Source: Sphingobium lactosutens
GTDB taxonomy: Bacteria; Pseudomonadota; Alphaproteobacteria; Sphingomonadales; Sphingomonadaceae
NCBI RefSeq assembly: GCF_013393185.1
Contig: NZ_QJQX01000037.1
Span: 1 to 64,000 of the forward strand
DNA: 64,000 nucleotides
Direction of reading: 5' to 3'
Made by a program: the position numbers and the translations under genes. The notes under the pieces were generated by a model. The model was not told where the DNA came from. It did no database searches and saw only the letters and a list, made by a program, of their open reading frames with translations. Shown one piece after another: positions 27,590 through 35,397 of this stretch (its first letter is position 1; each line of letters opens with the position of its first letter).

Positions 27590-28819
27590 ATGAAACTGAC
27601 ACGCCCGTGGATGATCGCCGGGCTGATCCTGATCGCACCGGGCGCACAGGCGCAATTGCTGCCCGGCGGTGGCGGCCTGAACGGCGTCGGACAGGTGGCG
27701 CCCGACCTGCTGGGCCGGGTCGACGGCGCGGTCGATGCGGCTGGTCTGGATCGTCTCTCCCCTGCCCGGCTGGCAGACCGACTGGCGGTGGCACGAGCGG
27801 CTCGCCTGTCCGGGCTGCTGCGTGCGCATGGCGACCGGATCGAACTGGACGACCGGCGCGAACCGGCGCGACGCGGCGTCATCATGCTGACCGGCGCGGA
27901 TGCTGCCGCCATCGATGCCTTGCGAGCCGCAGGCTATGGCGTGGACAGCGAGGCCGTGGAAGGACTGGACCTGACCGTCGCGCAACTGACCCCGCCCAGG
28001 GGCCGCAGCCTGGCCAAGGCCCTGCGCGAGGTGCGCCGGATCGCGCCGCGTGCGCAGGCCAGCGCGGACAATCTCTATTTTCCGAGCGGACCCGTGTTGG
28101 CGCTGTCCACCGCCGCGCTGGCCGGTGGGCGGGCCGAAGGGCGTGTCGCCGGTCTGATCGACGGCGGGGTCGCGCGCCATCCCTCGCTGACCGCGCCGGT
28201 CGAACAGCGCGGCTTTGCCGAGGGTGCGCCGCGTGCGAGCGCGCATGGCACGGCGGTTGCTTCGCTCATCAGCGGCGACGGCGCGGTGAAGGGGGCGGCG
28301 CCCGGCACGCCTTTGCTGGTTGCCGATGTCTATGGCAGCGATCCGGCGGGCGGTGGCGCCTTCTCCATCGTGCGTGCGCTGGGCTGGATGGCGGCGCGCG
28401 GCGTGCGGGTGGTGACGGTCAGCCTGGTGGGGCCGGCCAATCCGCTGCTCGACGGCGCGATCCGGCTGGCGCGGGACAAGGGCGTGACGGTCGTGGCGGC
28501 GGTCGGCAATGATGGACCGGCGGCTCCCCCCGCCTATCCCGCTTCCTACCCCGGCGTCATTGCCGTCACCGGCGTGGACGGACGCGGTCGATTGCTGCCG
28601 GAGGCTGGGCGCGCGCTCCATGTCGATTTCGCGGCCCCCGGCGCGGACATGCAGGCGGCCGATGCGGACGGTGGCAGGAGCGCGGTGCGGGGCACCAGCT
28701 TTGCCGCGCCGCTGGTCGCGGGGCGGTTGTTCGTGCGCGGCAGCCTGGAGGCGCTGAAGGTCGAGGCGGCCAGGGGGAAGCCGCCGATCCTGTGCGGATC
28801 GTGCAGGAATCTGAATTGA
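27590..28819 (+). CDS. secreted S8 family (subtilisin-like) serine protease
   Basis: 409-aa exported protease, from the ATG at 27590. The signal peptide ends after residue 21 (APGAQA), so the mature protein begins QLLPGGGG. An N-terminal region (about 25-180) without close resemblance precedes the peptidase domain. The catalytic triad is Asp191 (AGLIDGGVARH), His219 (ASAHGTAVASLI) and Ser370 (RGTSFAAPLVAG), with oxyanion Asn307 (AAVGNDGPA). A C-terminal CGSC may form a disulfide. Divergent from the ECF sigma/anti-sigma operon and probably under the same sigma. Its target is unknown; processing of the downstream repeat protein or of the anti-sigma is speculation. Confidence 0.9.
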   Translation: MKLTRPWMIAGLILIAPGAQAQLLPGGGGLNGVGQVAPDLLGRVDGAVDAAGLDRLSPARLADRLAVARAARLSGLLRAHGDRIELDDRREPARRGVIMLTGADAAAIDALRAAGYGVDSEAVEGLDLTVAQLTPPRGRSLAKALREVRRIAPRAQASADNLYFPSGPVLALSTAALAGGRAEGRVAGLIDGGVARHPSLTAPVEQRGFAEGAPRASAHGTAVASLISGDGAVKGAAPGTPLLVADVYGSDPAGGGAFSIVRALGWMAARGVRVVTVSLVGPANPLLDGAIRLARDKGVTVVAAVGNDGPAAPPAYPASYPGVIAVTGVDGRGRLLPEAGRALHVDFAAPGADMQAADADGGRSAVRGTSFAAPLVAGRLFVRGSLEALKVEAARGKPPILCGSCRNLN

Positions 28820-28854
28820 CTCTCAGTGGTTTGAAAAATTTTTCGCACCTTCGG

Positions 28855-28882
28855 GATTAAAGCGGCAGCGGCTCCCGTTCTC
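28855..28882 (+). promoter_or_regulatory. candidate ECF promoter of the repeat-protein gene
   Basis: GGGATTAAA starting at about 28855, 14 bases, then CGTT. This is the same bipartite motif and spacing as both strands of the palindrome at 27483-27516. It ends about 40 bp before the start codon. Confidence 0.55.
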
Positions 28883-28918
28883 CTTGCATCACATCGACAA
28901 GCATCAAGGAGATGAGCT

Positions 28919-29632
28919 ATGAAAACGAAGTTTCTGATTGCCGCCACCTGTTTCGCCGCGCTTACCGTAGCGCCCGCTTCGGCCCAATTGCTGGGCGGCG
29001 GAGGCGGCGGCGGCCTGGGCGGATCGCTCGGCGGCGCTCTGGGCGGTTCGGGTGGCCTGGGTGGATCGCTGGGCGGGACGTTTGGCGGTTCGGGCAGCCT
29101 CGATCGCAGCCTCGACCTCGACAATGGACGGGTGAGCGCCAGCGGATCGCGCCAGGGCCGCGCTTCGGGCGAAGGGTCGGCGACGCGCAAGGGCAAGACC
29201 CGCAGCGCATCAGGTTCGGCGGAAGGATCGGCCAGCGGCAGCCTGGGGGTGGACACGCTGGGCGTGAATGATGCCCGCAACGCGGCAAACGGGGCGCAGA
29301 GCGCGGCCGGCAATGTGCGTGACCGGGCGACCGACACGGCAGGTGCGGCCCGCGATCGCGCCACCGAAACGGCTGGGGCCGTCCGGGATCGCGCGGACAC
29401 GACCGTCGCCAGCGCCCGCGATCGGGCCGGTACGGCGGTCAGTAGCGGTCGCGACCGTGCCTCCGCGATTGCCGGGCGGGCGGGCGGCGCTGCGGGCAAT
29501 GCAGCCGGGACCGCATCGGGGGCGCTCGACAATGCCGCCTCGATCAATGCGAGCGGCCAGATTTCGGGAAGCGGCCAGGGTTCTGCATCCAGCGGTTCGG
29601 CCACACCCGGCTCCGATCAGGCGGGCAACTGA
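28919..29632 (+). CDS. secreted glycine-rich protein with 11-residue repeats
   Basis: 237-aa protein. The signal peptide (MKTKFLIAATCFAALTVAPASA) leaves a mature N-terminus QLLGGGG. A glycine-rich segment follows (about 26-58, GG-L-GGS repeats), then a Ser/Gly/charged part. Five exact-spacing repeats then begin xRDRA at residues 133, 144, 155, 166 and 177. Eleven-residue repeats of this kind form long amphipathic helices in LEA-like and apolipoprotein-like proteins. The C-terminus returns to Ser/Gly low complexity. There is no enzyme motif and no PEP-CTERM tail. It lies 99 bp after the subtilase gene with its own candidate ECF promoter. Function unknown; an envelope or matrix structural role is inference. 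Confidence 0.8.
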   Translation: MKTKFLIAATCFAALTVAPASAQLLGGGGGGGLGGSLGGALGGSGGLGGSLGGTFGGSGSLDRSLDLDNGRVSASGSRQGRASGEGSATRKGKTRSASGSAEGSASGSLGVDTLGVNDARNAANGAQSAAGNVRDRATDTAGAARDRATETAGAVRDRADTTVASARDRAGTAVSSGRDRASAIAGRAGGAAGNAAGTASGALDNAASINASGQISGSGQGSASSGSATPGSDQAGN

Positions 29633-29695
29633 CCAAGCAGGGCCGTAACGCACCCCGCCGTCGCGGTCCGGCCGTCTGACCCCAATTGCTGCATA

Positions 29696-29732
29696 GGGCC
29701 GGCGATCCTTCCCCAGGATCGCCGGCCCGTTT
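29696..29732 (+). terminator. intrinsic terminator
   Basis: Perfect 14-bp stem (GGGCCGGCGATCCT / AGGATCGCCGGCCC) with a TCCCC loop and a short GTTTC tail, after the repeat-protein gene. It also sits at the 3' end of the convergent PAS-chemoreceptor gene. Confidence 0.85.
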
Positions 29733-30337
29733 CATATCGCGCTGCCGACCATGGCGCGGGCGCGATCGGTTGCCGAGCGCGTGTCGCCCGCCAGTTTCTT
29801 GACCTCCGCAGCGACGACGGCGAAGCCACGCCCCGCCTCGCCAGCCCGCGCCGCCTCGATCGCCGCGTTGAGCGCCAGCAAATTGGTCTGGTTGGCGATC
29901 AGGCCGATCCCGTCGACGATGTCGACAAGACCATCGACCATAGTCTTCAGTTCGGCCCGCAGGGTTTTGGACGGCGTCGTGTCGGTCGCGATCTTCAGGA
30001 TGCGCTGCACGCGCCCGTCCGCATCGAACACCGGATTATAGGTCGCCTGCAACCAGACTTCCCGGCCGGCCTTTCCAAAACGCTTATATTCGCCCGCATC
30101 AAAGTCTCCCGCCCCCAGCTTGCGCCAGAATTCGGCATAGACATGGCTCTGCGCATGGACCTCGTCGCAAAAGATGCGATGATGGCGGCCGGCAATCTCC
30201 TCCAGCCGATAGCCCATGGTTTCGAGGAACAGGTCGTTCGCCCACAGGATCACGCCCGTCGGATCGAATTCGATCACCGCCTGCGATCGACAGATCGCAT
30301 CCCATGCGGCGTCCAGGCTATGTGCGGCTTGACCCAA
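29732..30337 (-). CDS. cytosolic PAS protein with minimal chemoreceptor signalling tip
   Basis: 201-aa soluble protein. The start is TTG at 30335-30337 ([13 protein letters not shown]), chosen because AAGGAG lies 7 bases upstream. A PAS domain (about 15-130) shows [30 protein letters not shown] and the PAC segment [16 protein letters not shown]. After it comes only about 70 aa of a methyl-accepting chemotaxis domain. The conserved hairpin tip that contacts CheA/CheW is intact ([35 protein letters not shown]), but there is no membrane segment, no HAMP and almost no coiled-coil arms. It may act as a soluble redox/oxygen-sensing input to a chemosensory array. No che genes are nearby. Confidence 0.82.
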   Translation of the reverse strand: MGQAAHSLDAAWDAICRSQAVIEFDPTGVILWANDLFLETMGYRLEEIAGRHHRIFCDEVHAQSHVYAEFWRKLGAGDFDAGEYKRFGKAGREVWLQATYNPVFDADGRVQRILKIATDTTPSKTLRAELKTMVDGLVDIVDGIGLIANQTNLLALNAAIEAARAGEAGRGFAVVAAEVKKLAGDTRSATDRARAMVGSAI

Positions 30338-30418
30338 GATAATGCTCCTTTCCCAACAGGATAGGCGCAATCGGTAAACACAGCTTTAAGGATGATGTCA
30401 TTTCCCTTACGGAAAATG

Positions 30419-30450
30419 AGAAGGCCGGTGTTCTTGCGAACCCCGGCCTC
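30419..30450 (-). terminator. terminator of ctrA
   Basis: On the minus strand, GAGGCCGGGGTTC and GAACACCGGCCTT pair (two mismatches) across GCAA, followed by CTCATTTTCC. It is 26 bp past the ctrA stop codon. Confidence 0.75.
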
Positions 30451-30476
30451 CTCACATCCTTCGAAACATGCGTGGA

Positions 30477-31184
30477 TCAGGCGACCTTGGCCTGTTCCTC
30501 CAGCACTTCGTCCGGATCGCGCAGCACATAGCCGCGGCCCCAGACCGTCTCGATATAATTGTCGCCGCCACAGGCCAGCGCCAGCTTCTTGCGTAGCTTG
30601 CAGATGAAGACGTCGATGATCTTGAGTTCCGGCTCGTCCATGCCGCCGTAGAGATGGTTCAGGAACATCTCCTTGGTCAGGGTCGTGCCCTTGCGGAGCG
30701 AGAGCAGCTCCAGCATCGAATATTCCTTGCCGGTCAGGTGAACGCGGTTGCCGTCCACTTCCACCGTCTTGGCGTCGAGATTGACCGACAGCTTGCCGGT
30801 GCGGATGACCGACTGCGAATGACCTTTCGACCGGCGCACCACGGCGTGGATGCGGGCGATCAGTTCCTCGCGATGGAAGGGCTTGGTCACATAGTCGTCG
30901 GCGCCGAAGCCGAACGACCGGACCTTGCTGTCCATTTCGCTGATGCCTGACAGGATCAGGACCGGGGTCTGCACCTTGGCCGCGCGCAGCTTCTTCAGCA
31001 CGTCATAGCCATGCATGTCGGGCAGGTTCAGGTCGAGGCAGATGATGTCGTAATCATACAGCTTGCCGAGATCCAGGCCTTCCTCGCCCAGGTCGGTGGT
31101 GTAGACATTGAACCCCTCGGTCGTAAGCATCAGCTCAATCGCCTTGGCAGTGGTCGGTTCGTCCTCAATCAGCAGCACGCGCAT
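30477..31184 (-). CDS. ctrA: cell-cycle response regulator CtrA
   Basis: OmpR-family master regulator of the alphaproteobacterial cell cycle and motility, phosphorylated by the CckA-ChpT relay. It is 235 aa from the ATG at 31182-31184. The receiver domain has the acidic pair in LLIEDEPTT, phospho-acceptor Asp51 (ICLDLNLPD), and Lys in VTKPF. The winged-helix DNA-binding domain contains [51 protein letters not shown], which is extremely conserved across CtrA proteins. The C-terminus ends AKVA, ending in two small hydrophobic residues as in ClpXP-degraded CtrA. A CtrA-like site lies upstream (31275-31290), suggesting autoregulation. Confidence 0.97.
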   Translation of the reverse strand: MRVLLIEDEPTTAKAIELMLTTEGFNVYTTDLGEEGLDLGKLYDYDIICLDLNLPDMHGYDVLKKLRAAKVQTPVLILSGISEMDSKVRSFGFGADDYVTKPFHREELIARIHAVVRRSKGHSQSVIRTGKLSVNLDAKTVEVDGNRVHLTGKEYSMLELLSLRKGTTLTKEMFLNHLYGGMDEPELKIIDVFICKLRKKLALACGGDNYIETVWGRGYVLRDPDEVLEEQAKVA

Positions 31185-31274
31185 GTGAAGCCCCTTGTGT
31201 TCGCAGTCCCGTTCACCCCACCAGAACGGCTTCCGCTTCAATTCATTAACCAAAAAACTTCTGAAGGACAAAGG

Positions 31275-31290
31275 TTAATTTTTCGCTAAC
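31275..31290 (-). promoter_or_regulatory. candidate CtrA binding site
   Basis: On the minus strand TTAG, seven bases (CGAAAAA), TTAAC, against the consensus TTAA-N7-TTAAC: one mismatch. It lies about 90 bp upstream of the ctrA start, so it is a likely autoregulatory site. Confidence 0.5.
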
Positions 31291-31461
31291 CGGCGGAAAT
31301 CCACGAGTCGCGGGAAACGAATCTGTTTACAAAGGGTTGAGGCCGCGGCGGCTGACAGCGAGTCAAGCTGGATTCGCCTGCGAAACGAGGCGGCAGACCG
31401 CGCCGACAGCCAAGCTTCGGAGGCGCTGGAAGAATTTTTTTACCGAGGTTGACGAGCGCGG

Positions 31462-32355
31462 TTAACAGCCATGATGGCGGGTCAGGAAGTCGAGCAGCGC
31501 GTCGACCCGCGCGGGCCGCAGGCGCGAAGGCGGCGTCACCAGATGCAGGCCGAAGGGCGCGGGGCGCCAGTCGGTCAATATCTCCTCCACCTCCCCCTTC
31601 GCCAGCGCTTCGCCCACGATGAAGTCGGGCAGGCGCGCAATGCCGACGCCCAGACGGAGCGCGGGCAGCATCGCTTCCCCGCTGTTGACGGTGATGCGGC
31701 TGCGCACCTGCACCACGACATTCTGCTGCCCTGGCCCCGAGAAACGCCACACGTCGGGCGTGGGAACGTTGGAATAGCAGAGGCAGTCATGGGCGCCGAG
31801 GTCGGAGGGATGCTGTGGCCGCCCGCGTGCGTCGAGATATCCGGGCGAGGCGATGACATGCATCGTCACATCCGCCAGCCTGCGCGCGCGCAAGCTGCTG
31901 TCGGGCATGTCCGCGATGCGGATGGTCGCATCCAGCCCCATTTCGACAATGTCGATCTTCGCATCGGACAGATGCAGGTCAACATCGACCAGCGGATGCT
32001 CCTTGGTGAATTGCGCCACCAGCGGCGCGACGCGCAGCAGGCCGAAGGTCATGGGCGCGCCCAGCCGGACGACGCCGGACAATTCCGCCGTCTCGTCGCG
32101 CGCAGCCTCCTCCGCCGCCTGCCCCTCGACCAGGATGCGCTGCGCATGATCGGCCAGCCGCTTGCCGCTTTCGGTGAGCGCAAGGCGGCGGCTGGTGCGG
32201 TTGAACAGGCTGGTGTCGAGATGCTCCTCCAGCCGCGTCACCGCCTTCGACACGGTCGCCTTCGACACGCTCAGCGCCTTGGCCGCGTCGGTGAAACTGC
32301 GATGTTCCACCACGGCGGCGAACATCGCCCAAGCCTCGAAATCAGGTAGTCGCAT
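31462..32355 (-). CDS. LysR family transcriptional regulator
   Basis: 297-aa LysR-type regulator. N-terminal winged helix-turn-helix (FAAVVEHRSFTDAAKALSVSKATVSKAVTRLEEHL, then LFNRTSRRLALTESG). A periplasmic-binding-like effector domain follows (VRLGAPMTFGLLRVAPLV, IASPGYLDARGRPQHPSDLGAHDCL, GEAMLPALRLGVGIARLPDFI). It matches the subgroup that often controls adjacent pirin and quinone-reductase genes. Divergent from the pirin gene; an inverted repeat at 32368-32395 lies just upstream of its start and is a candidate operator. Confidence 0.93.
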   Translation of the reverse strand: MRLPDFEAWAMFAAVVEHRSFTDAAKALSVSKATVSKAVTRLEEHLDTSLFNRTSRRLALTESGKRLADHAQRILVEGQAAEEAARDETAELSGVVRLGAPMTFGLLRVAPLVAQFTKEHPLVDVDLHLSDAKIDIVEMGLDATIRIADMPDSSLRARRLADVTMHVIASPGYLDARGRPQHPSDLGAHDCLCYSNVPTPDVWRFSGPGQQNVVVQVRSRITVNSGEAMLPALRLGVGIARLPDFIVGEALAKGEVEEILTDWRPAPFGLHLVTPPSRLRPARVDALLDFLTRHHGC

Positions 32356-32367
32356 CGGGAAACAATC

Positions 32368-32395
32368 CGTTTCAAAGCTGCCGGTTTAAGAAACG
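32368..32395. promoter_or_regulatory. candidate LysR operator
   Basis: CGTTTC, 16 bases, GAAACG in the lysR-pirin divergent region, 13 bp from the lysR start codon. Arm symmetry and position fit a regulator site; the classical T-N11-A core is not clear. Confidence 0.35.
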
Positions 32396-32494
32396 ACACT
32401 GATGGCTAGATTATCGGAAAGCAAGCGGAAGCATCCGCCTCCGCAACGAAAGACCCCTCGAACCTTCAGGTTCGAAAACCCAAAGGTAAGAATC

Positions 32495-33214
32495 ATGACC
32501 ACGACCACAGCGAGCCGCATCGAGCGCCGCCCTTTCGCGTCGCTTGGCCATGCCGACCATGGCTGGCTCAATGCACGCCACCATTTTTCCTTCGCCGAAT
32601 ATCATGACGAAGAGCGCATGAACTGGGGCGCGATCCGGGTGTGGAACGACGACGAAATCGGCCCGCGTTCGGGCTTTCCGCCGCATCCGCACAGCGACAT
32701 GGAAATCATCACCTATGTCCGCACCGGCGCGATCACCCACCAGGACAGCCTGGGCAACAAGGGCCGCACCGAAGCGGGCGACGTTCAGGTCATGTCGGCC
32801 GGCACGGGTATCCGTCACGCCGAATATAATCTGGAGGATGAAACCACCACCCTGTTCCAGATCTGGGTCATTCCCCGCGCTCGCGGCGGCCAGCCCAGCT
32901 GGGGGGCCAAGCCCTTCCCCAAGGGCGACAGGTCCGACAGGCTGGTGGTGCTCGCCAGCGGCTATGACGGGGACAAGGAAGCGCTGCGCATCCGCGCCGA
33001 CGCCCGCCTTCTGGGCGGCACGATCAGGGCGGGGACAAGCGTGACCTATGACAGCGGGGAAGGCCGCCACCTCTATCTGGTCCCGGCGACGGGCCGGATC
33101 GAGATTAACGGCCAGCCTTTCGAGGCCCGCGACGGTGCGGCGATAATGGGCGGCACGCCCATCACCATCACCGCCCTGGAGGACGCCGAAATCGTCCTGG
33201 TGGACAGCATCTGA
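32495..33214 (+). CDS. pirin family protein (quercetinase-like cupin)
   Basis: 239-aa two-domain cupin, starting at the ATG at 32495 (MTTTTASRIERRPF) with AAGG upstream. The metal-binding cupin motif is in the N-terminal domain: GFPPHPHSDMEIITYVRTGAITHQDSLGN, and VMSAGTGIRHAEYN with the ligand His and Glu. The length and the FQIWVIPRARGGQPSW segment match YhhW-type pirins, some of which dioxygenate quercetin. Divergent from the LysR regulator and followed by wrbA, consistent with a quinone/flavonoid or electrophile response. Confidence 0.92.
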   Translation: MTTTTASRIERRPFASLGHADHGWLNARHHFSFAEYHDEERMNWGAIRVWNDDEIGPRSGFPPHPHSDMEIITYVRTGAITHQDSLGNKGRTEAGDVQVMSAGTGIRHAEYNLEDETTTLFQIWVIPRARGGQPSWGAKPFPKGDRSDRLVVLASGYDGDKEALRIRADARLLGGTIRAGTSVTYDSGEGRHLYLVPATGRIEINGQPFEARDGAAIMGGTPITITALEDAEIVLVDSI

Positions 33215-33219
33215 CCCAG

Positions 33220-33310
33220 AGCGCGCTGCGTTAAACCGGACGCATGTTGCGCGCTCCAACTTCTTGTTGTCGCATCGCCTATTGCGCAAAGCCGGCACCC
33301 ACTTTTGCGC
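33220..33310 (-). repeat. dispersed repeat element, copy 1
   Basis: Read on the minus strand, this segment aligns along its length with 48172-48269: CAAAAGTGGG, CCGG, TTT, CG, GATGCG, TTGGAGC, CAT and AGCG blocks occur in the same order and spacing. Both copies are intergenic and can form paired stems. A mobile REP-type or structured-RNA element is likely. Confidence 0.65.
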
Positions 33311-33430
33311 GCAAGGCTTTAATTGGCCCGTCCTTTCCCCTCCCCTCGGACGGGCCGGGCCGCCTGCATACCCTCTCTTGCAGGCGGCCACTCCCTCTTT
33401 CTTTCAGCTTTCAGGTAAGGAGACTTCGCA

Positions 33431-34030
33431 ATGGCTAAGGTTCTGGTTCTCTATTATTCGTCCTACGGTCATATCGAAACCATGGCGAAGGCCATGGCCG
33501 AGGGCGCGGCGGCTGCCGGCGCTCAGGTCGACATCAAGCGCGTGCCCGAAACCGCGCCGCTGGAAGTCGCGAAGAACGCGCATTTCAAGCTGGATCAGGA
33601 CGCGCCGATCGCGACCGTCGCCGAACTGGCGGATTATGACGCGATCATCATCGGTACCGGCACGCGCTTTGGCCGCATGTCCAGCCAGATGGCGACGTTC
33701 CTCGATCAGGCCGGCGGCCTGTGGGCGCGCGGCGCGCTCAACGGCAAGGTTGGCGGCGCCTTCACCTCGACCGCGTCGCAGCATGGCGGCCAGGAAGTCA
33801 CGCTCTTTTCGATCATCACCAACCTGCTGCATTTCGGCATGACCATCGTCGGCCTGGACTATGGCTTTGCCGGGCAGATGGGCGTGGACAAGGTGCGCGG
33901 CGGTTCGCCCTATGGCGCGACCACGCTGGCCGACAGCGACGGCAGCCGCAGCCCAAGCGACGAAGAACTGGACGGCGCGCGCTATCAGGGTCGCCGCATC
34001 GCCGAAACCGCGATCAAGCTGCACGGCTGA
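33431..34030 (+). CDS. wrbA: NAD(P)H:quinone oxidoreductase WrbA
   Basis: 199-aa flavodoxin-like protein that reduces quinones by two electrons with bound FMN. The FMN phosphate loop is [57 protein letters not shown] is the hallmark WrbA segment, followed by [18 protein letters not shown] and a C-terminal [12 protein letters not shown] helix. An AAGGAG ribosome site lies a few bases upstream of the ATG. It follows the pirin gene by 216 bp, a gap that contains a dispersed repeat and probably its own promoter. Confidence 0.96.
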   Translation: MAKVLVLYYSSYGHIETMAKAMAEGAAAAGAQVDIKRVPETAPLEVAKNAHFKLDQDAPIATVAELADYDAIIIGTGTRFGRMSSQMATFLDQAGGLWARGALNGKVGGAFTSTASQHGGQEVTLFSIITNLLHFGMTIVGLDYGFAGQMGVDKVRGGSPYGATTLADSDGSRSPSDEELDGARYQGRRIAETAIKLHG

Positions 34031-34157
34031 TCGCTTCGCGCGACGTCTTCATCGCGAGCAGCATGGAGACGGCCTTCGGGTCGCATGAAGGCACGAACAC
34101 ATGCTGCGGGGCCGGTGCATCGGGACTATGCGCCGGCCCCATAGCGTTCCGTAAAGC

Positions 34158-35240
34158 CTAGTCGGTCGGGATGTCGCCCTGCAATTGGTAGAGCAGGCGG
34201 CCTAGGCGCGCGAGCATCCGGTCGCGATCGGCCAGCAACGGCGCGGAGTTTGTCGCGCGTTCCCGCTGCGCCTCAGCCACGGCATCCCAGCATTGCTTCG
34301 CCGCAACCGGCCGATGGGGAGCGAATGCGTCCTCCGCCATGCCATAGCGCGCGGCGAAGGCCCGATTCTGGGGCCATAGCAGCGTGTCGACGCAGGCCTT
34401 CAGCATCGCCAGCAGAGGCTGATCCCTGCTCTCCGCCTTTCCGAGCAAGGCGCTCGCGCGTTCAAGATGGTCATTGTCCCGGTGCGGCGGGGGCGCGAAT
34501 CCTTCCGCCAGCACCGCCATATGGACGGCCTCGATCAGGTCCATGTCGAATTGCCGGTTGGATGCCCGGCGCCCGGCCATGTCCGGCGGCAGGGCGATGG
34601 CGCTCCGCTTCAGAAAGTCTTCCATCAGCGAGAAGGGACGCTCCGCCGTCGGCAGCGTACCGACCGACAGGCGCGCGCCCAGCGGCCTGATCCGCGCCTC
34701 GATATCGTCATAGACCGGCGCCCATTTCAGGATGAGGCGGCCCGACAATTGCCGCGCTGAATGGAAATCGGTCGCGATGGCGGCGATGAAATGACGCTCC
34801 AGCCCGCTGAAAAGCGATGGGTCCAGGCCGCGCAACAGGGCGGCGTCCCAATTTTCCTGCGCCCGGTCCGGTGAGCGGAATATCCACTGGCAGAAGGCCG
34901 ATTGCAGGAAGGCCGACGGCCGTCGCGAATAGCCGATGACGGCGATGTCGTCCGCTCGCTCCGCCGCCAGCCGAACCATCGCCGCGATCCCGGCAGGGCG
35001 CTGGAAGAACATTTCATGGCTATAGACAGCGACGGCATGACGGCGAAGATCATGGTCCAGCAGGGCCGAGAATTTGGTGCGGGCGGCATGGTCGTCCGGT
35101 TCCTCCAGCGCGCGCACCAGATGCGGATCGACCATGCGATAGGAAAGCGGGTTGCCCGCGTCGACCAGCGCCGACAGACCATGCTGGATCGAGGATGATC
35201 CGCATTTGCCCGGCCCGATATGGAAGATGACCTTCTTCAT
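34158..35240 (-). CDS. sulfotransferase-like P-loop protein
   Basis: 360-aa protein starting at the ATG at 35238-35240 with AGGAAGGCGG upstream. The N-terminus KKVIFHIGPGKCGSSSIQHGL resembles the 5'-phosphosulfate-binding loop of sulfotransferases (HIGxxKTGTT/SSxQ type). VIGYSRRPSAFLQSAFCQW resembles the 3'-phosphate-binding Arg/Ser element. The rest is poorly conserved to the eye. Acceptor unknown; bacterial relatives act on polysaccharide or lipid. It stands alone between wrbA (convergent) and the ahpD-like gene (divergent). Confidence 0.65.
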   Translation of the reverse strand: MKKVIFHIGPGKCGSSSIQHGLSALVDAGNPLSYRMVDPHLVRALEEPDDHAARTKFSALLDHDLRRHAVAVYSHEMFFQRPAGIAAMVRLAAERADDIAVIGYSRRPSAFLQSAFCQWIFRSPDRAQENWDAALLRGLDPSLFSGLERHFIAAIATDFHSARQLSGRLILKWAPVYDDIEARIRPLGARLSVGTLPTAERPFSLMEDFLKRSAIALPPDMAGRRASNRQFDMDLIEAVHMAVLAEGFAPPPHRDNDHLERASALLGKAESRDQPLLAMLKACVDTLLWPQNRAFAARYGMAEDAFAPHRPVAAKQCWDAVAEAQRERATNSAPLLADRDRMLARLGRLLYQLQGDIPTD

Positions 35241-35338
35241 TCCGCCTTCCTGACAGAAGCCCATGCCCGATCAAGACCTGTTGTCGCGGCGTCCATATGG
35301 AGGTGGCGAAAAAGAATTTTTGTTTTTTCCGCCCGCCA

Positions 35339-35365
35339 TGTCACATCCGGCACGGCCGTCTCGTC
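35339..35365 (+). promoter_or_regulatory. ECF41-type promoter
   Basis: TGTCACA, exactly 16 bases, CGTC. This is the published consensus for ECF41 sigma factors, placed 33 bp upstream of the start codon of the partner gene in the same operon. Confidence 0.85.
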
Positions 35366-35397
35366 ATGTCTGCAATACCAACCCAAGGAGTTGCATC

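Noticed and set aside
27032..28621. 529-codon minus-strand frame
   Set aside because: Antisense to the subtilase gene and out of frame with the sigma gene; Arg/Ala/Gly rich with no domain.
29315..29480. Regular DNA repeats that might suggest a CRISPR array
   Set aside because: The repetition is of 33 bp in phase with codons and encodes the xRDRA protein repeats; there are no unique spacers.
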